Shown piece after piece: positions 1 through 7,096 of a stretch of 64,000 bases of DNA. Below the pieces are notes generated by a model that saw only the letters and a list, made by a program, of their open reading frames with translations, did no database searches and was not told where the DNA came from. Both the position numbers and the translations under genes were made by a program. This DNA is from Comamonas testosteroni. Its GTDB lineage: Bacteria > Pseudomonadota > Gammaproteobacteria > Burkholderiales > Burkholderiaceae_C. Each line of letters begins with the position of its first letter. Positions within the stretch are counted from its first letter, which is position 1. The stretch is from NCBI RefSeq assembly GCF_030505195.1, contig NZ_CP129672.1, positions 3,134,501 to 3,198,500 of the forward strand. The letters are read 5' to 3'.

Positions 1-429
1 ACCAGCTACAACCGTGTAGTGCTGCTGACCGGCCAGGCAGGCAATGCGACGGACAAGGCGACCATCGAGAAGCTGGTGCGCGAACAATCCACCGTACGCC
101 AGGTCTATAACGAGATCGAGGTCGCGCCTTTCACGGCCACTCTGGGTCAGCGCTCCCAGGACTCTCTGATCACGACCAAGGTCAAGGCCAGTCTGGTCAA
201 TGCCAAGGACATTTCATCCTCGGCCATCAAGGTCGTGACCGAGAACAACGTGGTCTATCTGATGGGCATAGTCACGCCGCGCGAATCCAAGCGGGCTGCC
301 GAGATTGCCCGTGGCGTCAACGATGTGAGCAAGGTTGTGCGCCTGTTTGAGGTCATCTCCGAAGAGGAACTGGCTGCTGCAACATCCAAGGCCGCCCCTG
401 TGGTCGAGGATCGCTCCAGCATGAACTGA
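1..429 (+). CDS. dolP: BON-domain envelope lipoprotein, C-terminal part (DolP/YraP-like)
   Basis: The frame is open from the first base (T-S-Y-N-R-V...), so the 5' end lies outside the window. About 142 residues remain. They hold the end of one BON domain (VLLTGQAG..., then VYNEIEV) and a complete second one (ITTKVKASLV... VYLMGIV... KVVRLFEVI). Two BON domains in tandem is the plan of DolP (YraP), an outer-membrane lipoprotein that binds anionic phospholipid and supports envelope integrity. The lipoprotein signal cannot be seen here. OsmY-like proteins share the domain, so the exact name is inferred from domain order and the short tail after the second BON domain. Confidence 0.7.
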   Translation, partial: TSYNRVVLLTGQAGNATDKATIEKLVREQSTVRQVYNEIEVAPFTATLGQRSQDSLITTKVKASLVNAKDISSSAIKVVTENNVVYLMGIVTPRESKRAAEIARGVNDVSKVVRLFEVISEEELAAATSKAAPVVEDRSSMN

Positions 430-447
430 GGCGAGTTGAGGGGCACA

Positions 448-476
448 AAAAAGCCGGACTCGAGTCCGGCTTTTTC
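448..476. terminator. Bidirectional intrinsic terminator between convergent genes
   Basis: An 8-bp perfect stem (gccggact / agtccggc) is flanked by an A-run on the left and a T-run on the right. It lies between the stop of the BON gene and the stop of the dehydrogenase on the other strand, so it can end transcription from both sides. Confidence 0.85.
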
Positions 477-489
477 ATGGTGCAGCGGC

Positions 490-1401
490 TCAGCGCAAGC
501 GCTGAATCAGGCTGGAGGTATCCCAGCGATTGCCCCCCATGGCCTGTACATCGGCATAGAACTGGTCCACCAGCGCGGTGACGGGAAGGCGTGCGCCATT
601 GCGCTGGGCCTCGGCCAGCACCAGTCCCAGATCCTTGCGCATCCAGTCCACGGCAAAGCCGAAGTCGAACTTGCCCACGGCCATGGTCTTGCCGCGATTG
701 TCCATCTGCCAGCTCTGGGCCGCGCCCTTGCCGATCACGTCGAGGACCTTCTCCACATCCAGATCGGCACGCAGACCAAAGGCAATGGCTTCGGACAGCC
801 CCTGGACCAGGCCCGCAATGCAGATCTGATTGACCATCTTGGTCAGCTGGCCGTTGCCGCATGCGCCCATATAGGTAAAGGCGCGCGAGAAGGCGTCGGC
901 CACCGGGGCAACCTGATCGAAAATCTCCTGATCGCCGCCGCACATGACGGTGAGCTGGCCGTTGACCGCCCCGGCCTGACCGCCCGACACAGGGGCGTCC
1001 ATGAAGTGCAGGCCGCGTTTGCGTGCTTCGGCATACAGCTCGCGTGCCACCTGGGCCGAGGCCGTGGTGTGATCGACAAAGATGGCGCCAGGCTCCATGC
1101 CCGCAAAGGCACCGTCGTCGCCCAGCGCAATCGAGCGCAGGTCGTCATCGTTGCCCACACAGCAAAAGACCATGCGTGCGCCCTTGACGGCTTCACGGGG
1201 CGTGGCCGCATGGCTGCCGCCGGGGAACTCCTGGGCCCAGGCCTCGGCCTTGGCCGCCGTGCGGTTGTAGACCGTGATCTGATGGCCAGCCGCAGCCAGG
1301 TGCCCGGCCATGGGAGAGCCCATGACACCCAGGCCCAGAAAGGCCACAGGAGTGGAAGCGCAAGCAGCGTAGCTGCGGGAGGCGATAGTGGCTGTGCTCA
1401 T
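490..1401 (-). CDS. NAD(P)-dependent beta-hydroxyacid dehydrogenase (3-hydroxyisobutyrate dehydrogenase family)
   Basis: 303 residues, the usual length for the 3-hydroxyisobutyrate / tartronate-semialdehyde (2-hydroxy-3-oxopropionate) reductase family. The N-terminus carries the Rossmann motif GLGVMG at residues 23-28. Around residue 133 is the substrate-binding signature DAPVSGG, and near residue 188 is GNGQLTKMVNQ, which holds the catalytic lysine. The start at 1401 was chosen because GAGGATTT precedes it at good spacing; a longer open frame upstream lacks family similarity. It stands alone between a terminator and pilU. The substrate cannot be fixed from sequence: valine degradation or glyoxylate metabolism are the common roles. 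Confidence 0.85.
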   Translation of the reverse strand: MSTATIASRSYAACASTPVAFLGLGVMGSPMAGHLAAAGHQITVYNRTAAKAEAWAQEFPGGSHAATPREAVKGARMVFCCVGNDDDLRSIALGDDGAFAGMEPGAIFVDHTTASAQVARELYAEARKRGLHFMDAPVSGGQAGAVNGQLTVMCGGDQEIFDQVAPVADAFSRAFTYMGACGNGQLTKMVNQICIAGLVQGLSEAIAFGLRADLDVEKVLDVIGKGAAQSWQMDNRGKTMAVGKFDFGFAVDWMRKDLGLVLAEAQRNGARLPVTALVDQFYADVQAMGGNRWDTSSLIQRLR

Positions 1402-1533
1402 GAAATCCTCTAAGACTTGGTGCGGAATAGTTCGATCATGGTAGCGCCGCAGTGCATGGCTCCGGTGGCGCGGCGCATGGTAGCGGCTGCTTGCAAGAGC
1501 CTGGGGGGCACCGCATCCCTGCAGTGTCCCGGG

Positions 1534-1555
1534 CAAGGGCGTACCAGCGCCCTTG
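1534..1555 (-). terminator. Possible hairpin after pilU
   Basis: An 8-bp perfect stem (caagggcg / cgcccttg) with a 6-base loop lies just beyond the pilU stop. There is no T-run, so it may stabilise the 3' end rather than terminate on its own. Confidence 0.4.
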
Positions 1556-1560
1556 AGGGC

Positions 1561-2697
1561 TTAAACGATAGTCAGATGCTCGGTGCCGGCCGCCAGGTCC
1601 AGAGTCCGGGCGCGCTGGCTGTTGAGCTTGATCTGCAGACGCAGGTCGTTGACCGAGTCTGCATTGCGCAGCGCATCTTCGTAGGTGATGAGATTGGATT
1701 CGAACAGGTCGAACAGCGCCTGGTCAAAGGTCTGCATGCCGATATTGCGGCTTTTCTTCATGATCTCCTTGATCTCGACGACCTCGCCCTTGAAGATCAG
1801 GTCGGCGATCAGCGGCGAGTTGAGCATCACCTCGATGGCCGCTACACGGCCCTTGCTGTCCTGCTTGGGGATCAGGCGCTGGGAAATGATGGCCCGCAGA
1901 TTCAGCGAAACGTCCATCAGCAGTTGCGGGCGACGCTCTTCGGGGAAGAAGTTGACGATGCGGTCCAGCGCCTGGTTGGCACTGTTGGCGTGCAGTGTGG
2001 CCAGGCACAGGTGACCGGTTTCAGAGAACGCAATCGCGTGCTCCATGGTTTCGCGGTCGCGGATTTCGCCCATCAAAATCACATCGGGAGCCTGGCGCAG
2101 CGTGTTCTTGAGTGCCGCTTCCCAGCTGTCCGTATCCAGCCCCACCTCGCGTTGCGTGACTACGCAGTTCTTGTGGGGGTGCACGAATTCCACGGGGTCT
2201 TCCACCGTGATGATGTGGCCGAAGGAGTTCTCATTGCGCCAGTCCACCATGGCAGCCAGCGTGGTGGACTTGCCCGAGCCCGTCGCGCCGACCAGGACGC
2301 ACAGGCCGCGCTTGGTCATGGTCACTTCCTTGAGCACCTGCGGCACGCCCAGGCCGTCAATCGTGGGCAGGGTGGTGGGAATGGTACGCAGCACCATGCC
2401 GACCTTGCCCTGCTGCATGAAGGCATTGACGCGGAAGCGACCCACGCCGGCCGGCGAGATGGCGAAGTTGCACTCCTTGGTGTGCTCGAAGTCCGCCACC
2501 TGCCTGTCGTTCATGATGGAGCGCGCCAGGGCCAGCGTATGCAGCGGGCTCAGCGGCTGGGGCGAGACCTTGGTGACTTTTCCGTCAATCTTGATGGCGG
2601 GCGGAAACTCCGCCGTGATGAACAGGTCGCTGCCGTTGCGGCTGACCATGAGCTTGAGCAGATCGTTGATGAATTTACTGGCCTGATCGCGTTCCAT
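1561..2697 (-). CDS. pilU: Type IV pilus twitching motility ATPase PilU
   Basis: 378 residues. Hexameric PilT-family ATPase that assists PilT in retracting type IV pili at the inner-membrane base. The Walker A is GATGSGKSTT, followed by the Asp box (ITVEDPVEF) and Walker B (DVILMGEIRD). The C-terminus lacks the AIRNLIRE motif of PilT and instead reads LIADLIFKGEVVEIKE, which is the PilU type. The start MERDQASK at 2697 was chosen because the 35 codons upstream translate the intergenic repeat. It is second in an operon with pilT, 123 bp downstream of it. Confidence 0.95.
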   Translation of the reverse strand: MERDQASKFINDLLKLMVSRNGSDLFITAEFPPAIKIDGKVTKVSPQPLSPLHTLALARSIMNDRQVADFEHTKECNFAISPAGVGRFRVNAFMQQGKVGMVLRTIPTTLPTIDGLGVPQVLKEVTMTKRGLCVLVGATGSGKSTTLAAMVDWRNENSFGHIITVEDPVEFVHPHKNCVVTQREVGLDTDSWEAALKNTLRQAPDVILMGEIRDRETMEHAIAFSETGHLCLATLHANSANQALDRIVNFFPEERRPQLLMDVSLNLRAIISQRLIPKQDSKGRVAAIEVMLNSPLIADLIFKGEVVEIKEIMKKSRNIGMQTFDQALFDLFESNLITYEDALRNADSVNDLRLQIKLNSQRARTLDLAAGTEHLTIV

Positions 2698-2730
2698 GAT
2701 CGTTCCTTGAGGCAGCGTCAAAATTGGCAG

Positions 2731-2818
2731 AGCCCAAGTGAGAGACGCCGAGCAAGAGCCGCCTCGCGGCGAGGGCGTCGTCCCCCTGGGGGGAAGCGGC
2801 AACGCCGCTCAGGGGGAG
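2731..2818 (-). repeat. 3'-end-associated dispersed repeat, copy A (after pilT)
   Basis: Read on the minus strand it starts CCCCCTGAGCGGCG a few bases after the pilT stop. It continues with a GC-rich hairpin, GGGGGACGACG, and the tail GGCTCTTGCTCGGCGTCTC. The same order of blocks recurs after yggS, hmp, the DUF3297 gene and czcB, and in weaker form after the LysR gene at 42.5 kb. It fills most of the pilT-pilU gap. Confidence 0.8.
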
Positions 2819-2820
2819 CC

Positions 2821-3864
2821 TTATCCCGGAAAGTTCTCGGGAATCTTGGCCTTGCTGCGCGCTTCGGCCGGGCTGATGAGGTTGCGGCGCACCAGATCGG
2901 TCAGGTTCTGGTCCAGGGTCTGCATGCCCATGTTCTGGCTGGTCTGGATGGTGGAGTACATCTGTGCCACCTTGGCCTCGCGAATCAGGTTGCGGATGGC
3001 GGGTGTGCCCAGCATGATCTCGTGCGCGGCCACACGGCCCTGGCCATCCTTGGTCTTGCACAGCGTCTGCGAGATCACGGCCTGCAGCGACTCGGAGAGC
3101 ATGGAGCGCACCATTTCCTTTTCCTCGGCCGGAAACACGTCGATGATACGGTCGATGGTCTTGGCCGCCGACGAGGTGTGCAGCGTGCCGAACACCAGGT
3201 GACCGGTTTCGGCCGCCGTCATGGCCAGGCGGATGGTTTCCAGGTCGCGCATTTCGCCAACAAGAATCGCGTCCGGGTCTTCACGCAGCGCGGACTTCAG
3301 CGCTGCCGCGAACGACAGCGTCATGGGGCCGACTTCGCGCTGGTTGATCAGGCATTTCTTGGACTCGTGCACGAATTCGATGGGGTCTTCCACCGTCAGG
3401 ATATGGCCGTACTCGGTCTCGTTGAGGTAGTTGACCATGGCCGCCAGCGTGGTGGACTTGCCCGAGCCGGTGGGGCCGGTCACTAGCACCAGGCCGCGCG
3501 GCTTCAGGGCCAGCTCGCCAAAGATCTTGGGGGCGTTGAGCTGCTCCAGCGTCAGGATCTTGCTGGGAATGGTACGGAACACGGCCGCCGCGCCGCGGTT
3601 CTGGTTGAAGGCATTGACACGAAAACGGGCCAGGCCTTCGATCTCGAACGAAAAGTCCACTTCCAGAAACTCTTCGTACTGCTTGCGCTGGGCATCGCTC
3701 ATGATGTCGTAGACCATGGCGTGCACGGTCTTGTGGTCCAGCGGATCGATGTTGATGCGACGCACATCACCGTGGACGCGAATCATGGGGGGCAGGCCTG
3801 CCGACAAATGCAAGTCCGAAGCCTTGTTCTTGACACTGAATGCCAGCAATTGCGTGATATCCAC
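2821..3864 (-). CDS. pilT: Type IV pilus retraction ATPase PilT
   Basis: 347 residues starting from GTG at 3864 (VDITQLL... in place of the common MDITQLL). Retraction motor of type IV pili, driving twitching motility and DNA uptake. Walker A is GPTGSGKST with Lys136, the same position as in Pseudomonas PilT. The C-terminus carries the diagnostic AIRNLIRE motif. An ATG farther upstream (3921) would add 19 residues not found in the family and would overlap yggS, so GTG is preferred. The first codon faces yggS across only 37 bp, so the divergent promoters must be compact. pilU follows in the same operon. Confidence 0.95.
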   Translation of the reverse strand: MDITQLLAFSVKNKASDLHLSAGLPPMIRVHGDVRRINIDPLDHKTVHAMVYDIMSDAQRKQYEEFLEVDFSFEIEGLARFRVNAFNQNRGAAAVFRTIPSKILTLEQLNAPKIFGELALKPRGLVLVTGPTGSGKSTTLAAMVNYLNETEYGHILTVEDPIEFVHESKKCLINQREVGPMTLSFAAALKSALREDPDAILVGEMRDLETIRLAMTAAETGHLVFGTLHTSSAAKTIDRIIDVFPAEEKEMVRSMLSESLQAVISQTLCKTKDGQGRVAAHEIMLGTPAIRNLIREAKVAQMYSTIQTSQNMGMQTLDQNLTDLVRRNLISPAEARSKAKIPENFPG

Positions 3865-3901
3865 GGAGATCCCTCTCTGGTTTGATACTCTGGCGCCAAT
3901 T

Positions 3902-4624
3902 ATGACGACGATTGAAAACAATCTGGGGCAGATTCATGCCCGCATCGCAGCCGCTTGCGCCAGTGCAAGCCGGCCCATGACATCGGTGCAGTTGCTGGCC
4001 GTTTCCAAGACCTTCGGCGCGGATGCGGTGCGCGAGGCCGTGCTGGCCGGCCAGCGCAGCTTTGGCGAGAACTATATCCAGGAGGCCGTGGAGAAAATGG
4101 CCGCAGTGCGCGCCATGCAGCTGGCAGGCGGCGAGGCGCTGCAATGGCATTGCATAGGCCCCATCCAGAGCAACAAGACGCGGCTGGTGGCCGAGAATTT
4201 CGACTGGGCCCAGACCGTGGACCGGCTCAAGATCGCCGAGCGCCTTTCGGCCCAGCGTCCGCAGGGCATGGCACCGCTCAATGTCTGCATCCAGGTCAAT
4301 GTGGATGGCGGCAGCACCAAGTCCGGCGTCATGGCCGAGCAAGCGCTGGAGCTGGCCGAAGCCATGGTGAAACTGCCCAATTTGCAGCTGCGCGGCATCA
4401 TGAGCATTCCTGACGACACTCCTGATTTCGAAGCGAAATGCGCAGTCCACAGAAGGGCTGCATCCATTTTTGAAGCCATAAAGTCCAGCGCTCTCGCGGG
4501 GCTGGAGCATTTCGACACGCTGTCCATGGGCATGACCGGCGATCTGGAGGCGGCCGTGGCCGCAGGCAGCACCATGGTGCGCGTGGGCAGCGGGATCTTT
4601 GGAAAGCGGAGCTACACCCCCTGA
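3902..4624 (+). CDS. yggS: YggS-family pyridoxal-phosphate homeostasis protein (PLPHP)
   Basis: 240 residues. Single-domain TIM-barrel protein that binds pyridoxal phosphate without known catalysis and maintains vitamin B6 and amino-acid balance. The PLP lysine is Lys36 in LLAVSKTFG; other family signatures are FGENYIQE, WHCIGPIQSNK and LSMGMTGDLEAAV. It is divergent from pilT, the usual betaproteobacterial arrangement. Its stop codon TGA lies inside the start of a dispersed repeat (CCCCCTGAGCGG), so the last residues (SYTP) may have been set by that insertion. Confidence 0.95.
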   Translation: MTTIENNLGQIHARIAAACASASRPMTSVQLLAVSKTFGADAVREAVLAGQRSFGENYIQEAVEKMAAVRAMQLAGGEALQWHCIGPIQSNKTRLVAENFDWAQTVDRLKIAERLSAQRPQGMAPLNVCIQVNVDGGSTKSGVMAEQALELAEAMVKLPNLQLRGIMSIPDDTPDFEAKCAVHRRAASIFEAIKSSALAGLEHFDTLSMGMTGDLEAAVAAGSTMVRVGSGIFGKRSYTP

Positions 4625-4735
4625 GCGGCTGCGCCGCTTCCCCCTCTCTCTACGCGCTGTGCGCTAAGGGAGGGAGACGACAGCCTCGCTGCGGGGCGGC
4701 CCTTGCTTGCTGTCTCCTGTTGGGGCCGCGCCAGT
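4617..4735 (+). repeat. 3'-end-associated dispersed repeat, copy B (end of yggS)
   Basis: Starts CCCCCTGAGCGGCTGCG, contains the inverted sequence gagcggc/gcgccgct, an internal purine block AGGGAGGGAGACGAC, and ends with CCTCGCTGCGGGGCGG and CCTTGCTTGCTGTCTC. It is in the same orientation as yggS and supplies its stop codon. It closely matches copy C after hmp, including the CTCTCTACGCGCTG block. Confidence 0.85.
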
Positions 4736-4754
4736 TTCAGATGTTCGCTCTGGC

Positions 4755-6002
4755 TTAAGGTCGCTTCATCTGGCAGTCGGTCGGTAGATCAAGCTGCTGG
4801 GCGGAGTAGACGGCGTCGGTTCTGAAGCCGTAGTTCGTGCCTTCCCAGCCGGTCTTGACCAGCTTGCCGTCCACGGGGGCGATGGTGTTGACGACCTGGG
4901 GCAGCAGCAACTGATGGTCCTTGCCGCGCATCCTGACGGGGCCGAAGACGGTGTCCATGGACATGTCCTCCATGGCCCTGGCGATCTTCACGGGCTCGGT
5001 GGACTGGGCCTTGGCCATGGCAGCGGCCAGCATGCGTGGCACCAGGTCCATGCGCGGTGCCAGAAAGTCCTGGTTCATCCTGGCCTTGTACTCCCTGGCG
5101 CGGGCGTCGGCCTGGGCGCGGTCGGCCATGCCGGGATGCCATTCCGCGACCCATGTCACCTGGCCTATCTTTGCCTGGGAAATGGAGGTCACGGTGCCTG
5201 GAAAGCCGCCTGCGCTATGGTTGAAGTAGCGCAGGTTGTAGCCCGAGTCTCCGGCGGACTTGAGCAGCAGAGCCAGATCCTGGCCCCAGTTGCCGGTGAT
5301 GACCGAATCGGTTCCGGCTTCCTTGATCTTGGCCACGTAGGGGGCAAAGTCCTTGATGCGACCCATGGGGTGCAGGGTCTCGCCCACGAACTGTACGTCT
5401 GGTCTTGCCTTGCCGACCATGCTGCGACCGAAGCTGGCCCATTGCTTGCCGTGGGCATAGTCCTGGTTGAGCAGAAAGACCTTGCCGATCTCGGGCTGGG
5501 TCTTGATGTAGTTCGCAATGGCCTGCATGCGCATGGCGGTGTTGGCATCGAACATGAAATGCCAGAAGCTGCAGGACTTGCCGGTCAGCTCGGGATCGAT
5601 GGAGCTGTGGTTGAGTATCAGCACCTCCTTGCCCGGATTGCGCTGGTTGTAGCGCGATGCCGCCTGTACCAGCGCCGTGACCACCGAGGAGCCCGATCCC
5701 CCCGTCACCACCACGCGTGCGCCCTGGTCAATGGCCGCCTGCAGCGCGCTCTGGCTCTCCTGGGCCGAGAGCTTGCTGTCGAACTGCAGCAGCTGGAATT
5801 TCGCGCCGTTGTAGAGGCCGCCCTTGGCATTCACGTCATCGACGGCATAGAGCACATGGTTGCGCATGACTTCTCCCACATTGGCAAACGGGCCGGAGAG
5901 CGGGTCGATGAATGCGATCTTGAACGGCTCTGCCGTCTGGGCGGATACGCTGCCGGCGCAAAGACCGGCAGCCAGCGCAAGGGCTGAGAAGCGAACGGGC
6001 AT
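4755..6002 (-). CDS. Periplasmic ligand-binding protein, branched-chain amino-acid (LivJ/HAAT) type
   Basis: 415 residues with an N-terminal signal peptide (MPVRFSALALAAGLCAG...VSAQ) and a type 1 periplasmic binding fold (IAFIDPLSGPFANVG near the mature N-terminus). The start at 6002 has GGAG nine bases upstream. Proteins of this family deliver amino acids, aromatic acids or other carboxylates to an ABC permease; no permease genes are present here, so the ligand is unknown. The gene lies 47 bp downstream of the TetR gene on the same strand and may be cotranscribed with it. The neighbouring acyl-CoA ligase and carboxylase suggest a carboxylic-acid ligand (inference). Confidence 0.85.
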   Translation of the reverse strand: MPVRFSALALAAGLCAGSVSAQTAEPFKIAFIDPLSGPFANVGEVMRNHVLYAVDDVNAKGGLYNGAKFQLLQFDSKLSAQESQSALQAAIDQGARVVVTGGSGSSVVTALVQAASRYNQRNPGKEVLILNHSSIDPELTGKSCSFWHFMFDANTAMRMQAIANYIKTQPEIGKVFLLNQDYAHGKQWASFGRSMVGKARPDVQFVGETLHPMGRIKDFAPYVAKIKEAGTDSVITGNWGQDLALLLKSAGDSGYNLRYFNHSAGGFPGTVTSISQAKIGQVTWVAEWHPGMADRAQADARAREYKARMNQDFLAPRMDLVPRMLAAAMAKAQSTEPVKIARAMEDMSMDTVFGPVRMRGKDHQLLLPQVVNTIAPVDGKLVKTGWEGTNYGFRTDAVYSAQQLDLPTDCQMKRP

Positions 6003-6049
6003 GGTTTTGTCTCCAGGGAGTTGGAATGGCGCCTTGGCCTCTGGGGCTC

Positions 6050-6844
6050 TCAACTGGCGCTGTGGCTGGTGGAGGAAGCGCTCTTGCGGCGCCTGGGGGG
6101 CGAAGGGTCTTGTGGCTGTGGCTGTGGCGGCGACGCAGTGCGGCTCGCGCGCTTGCGAGGCGCAGGGACAGGGGCGGGTGCAGGGGCAGGGTTGCGCAGG
6201 CCCAGCACGCGCGAGGCCAGATCGGTCAGTTCGACCACCATCTCGGCCGGGCCCAGCTTGCCGCCGGGCTGGTACCAGTTGTAGAGAAAGCCGGGCAGGC
6301 TGCAGGCCGCCTGGGCCGTGATGCGGGTGTCGCGGAAATCGAAATGCCCGCTGGCGCGGCCTTCGTCGAGCAGGGCGCAGAACTGCCTGTAGAACTGCTG
6401 GGCCACATTGCGCGAGGCCTTGAGATAGGCGGGACTGAAGGCCTGCGGCTCGCGGTAGGGGAAAAAGCCCGCCGGATAGTGCGCAATGGTGGCGGCGATC
6501 AGCCGCTGCAGGCCGTCGATGGCTTTTTCATGCGCGGGGCGCGGGTCGTCGGCCGCAAAGTCCAGCACCGTAAAGCAGGCCTCGGTCGGAGCCCAGCACA
6601 GGGTCTCGAAGATTTCCTGCTTGTTGCGGAAGTAGTAGTAGACGAAAGGCTTGGTCACGCCCAGCGCCTGCACGATCTGCTCGATGGTGGTGTTGGCATA
6701 GCCATAGCGATCGAACAAGGCTTCGGCGGCCTTGAGAATGCGCTCGCGCTTCTCGTCGGAGCCGGCCGTGGGCAGGCGCTGGCGGCCGCGCGGCGCCACG
6801 GGGGCAGCCGGCTTTCTGACGGTCTTTCTGGATGGGGCGGACAT
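6050..6844 (-). CDS. TetR-family transcriptional regulator
   Basis: 264 residues. The N-terminal TetR helix-turn-helix is clear (ILKAAEALFDRYGYANTTIEQI, then GVTKPFVYYYFRNKQEIF). The C-terminal ligand domain is not diagnostic. It ends in a Pro-rich and basic tail (PAPAPAPVPAPRKR...) that is unusual for the family. The start at 6844 is a choice; an in-frame ATG at 6865 also lacks a good ribosome site. It is divergent from the acyl-CoA ligase gene. Two matching TACC-N4-GGTA palindromes lie just upstream and are its likely operators, so it probably represses itself, the binding protein and the ligase/carboxylase genes in response to an acyl-CoA or acid. Confidence 0.85.
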   Translation of the reverse strand: MSAPSRKTVRKPAAPVAPRGRQRLPTAGSDEKRERILKAAEALFDRYGYANTTIEQIVQALGVTKPFVYYYFRNKQEIFETLCWAPTEACFTVLDFAADDPRPAHEKAIDGLQRLIAATIAHYPAGFFPYREPQAFSPAYLKASRNVAQQFYRQFCALLDEGRASGHFDFRDTRITAQAACSLPGFLYNWYQPGGKLGPAEMVVELTDLASRVLGLRNPAPAPAPVPAPRKRASRTASPPQPQPQDPSPPRRRKSASSTSHSAS

Positions 6845-6870
6845 GAGGGTTTGCGCGTGTCGCATTCGTT

Positions 6871-6905
6871 ATACCAATGGGTAGCATTGTTCTACCGGCA
6901 GGTAT
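6871..6905. promoter_or_regulatory. Paired TACC-N4-GGTA operators between tetR and the acyl-CoA ligase gene
   Basis: Two 12-bp palindromes, taccaatgggta at 6872-6883 and taccggcaggta at 6893-6904, have centres 21 bp apart, two helical turns. The outer halves extend to ATACC...GGTAT. A TTGACA hexamer follows at 6909 on the plus strand but no convincing -10 is visible. Position and symmetry fit a TetR-family operator bound by two dimers. Confidence 0.65.
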
Positions 6906-6994
6906 ACATTGACAAGACGCCGAGCAGCAGATTGCCCTAAGGCAATCCCTGAGAACGCCCGCAAAGTGGCGCCGTTGCCCGGCTTTCACGATAG

Positions 6995-7070
6995 GACTTA
7001 CGCAGACAAGGATTCATCAGGACCGTCTTCCTGAGACAAGGCGTTTGCCTGAGTTTGATTTGCGTAAGTC
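6995..7070. repeat. 76-bp MITE-like element with perfect 10-bp terminal inverted repeats
   Basis: The ends gacttacgca (6995-7004) and tgcgtaagtc (7061-7070) are perfect inverted repeats. The interior holds smaller hairpins (tcagga/tcctga) and two copies of gacaagg. It is too short to code for a transposase. No target-site duplication is obvious. It sits between the TetR operators and the ribosome site of the acyl-CoA ligase gene. Confidence 0.55.
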
Positions 7071-7096
7071 GTGCACGAGACACCCAGGAGACAACC

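Noticed and set aside
353..1413. Long open frames opposite the dehydrogenase gene (both strands show long frames)
   Set aside because: High GC makes long antisense frames. They lack family motifs and good ribosome sites, while the minus-strand frame has the full hydroxyacid dehydrogenase signature.
1417..3486. A 689-codon plus-strand frame across pilU and pilT
   Set aside because: It is the shadow of two clear ATPase genes on the other strand and has the low-complexity, His/Gln/Arg-rich composition of such shadows.
6909..6937. A full sigma-70 promoter starting from TTGACA at 6909
   Set aside because: No acceptable -10 hexamer was found at 16-18 bp spacing, so only the hexamer is noted with the operator.
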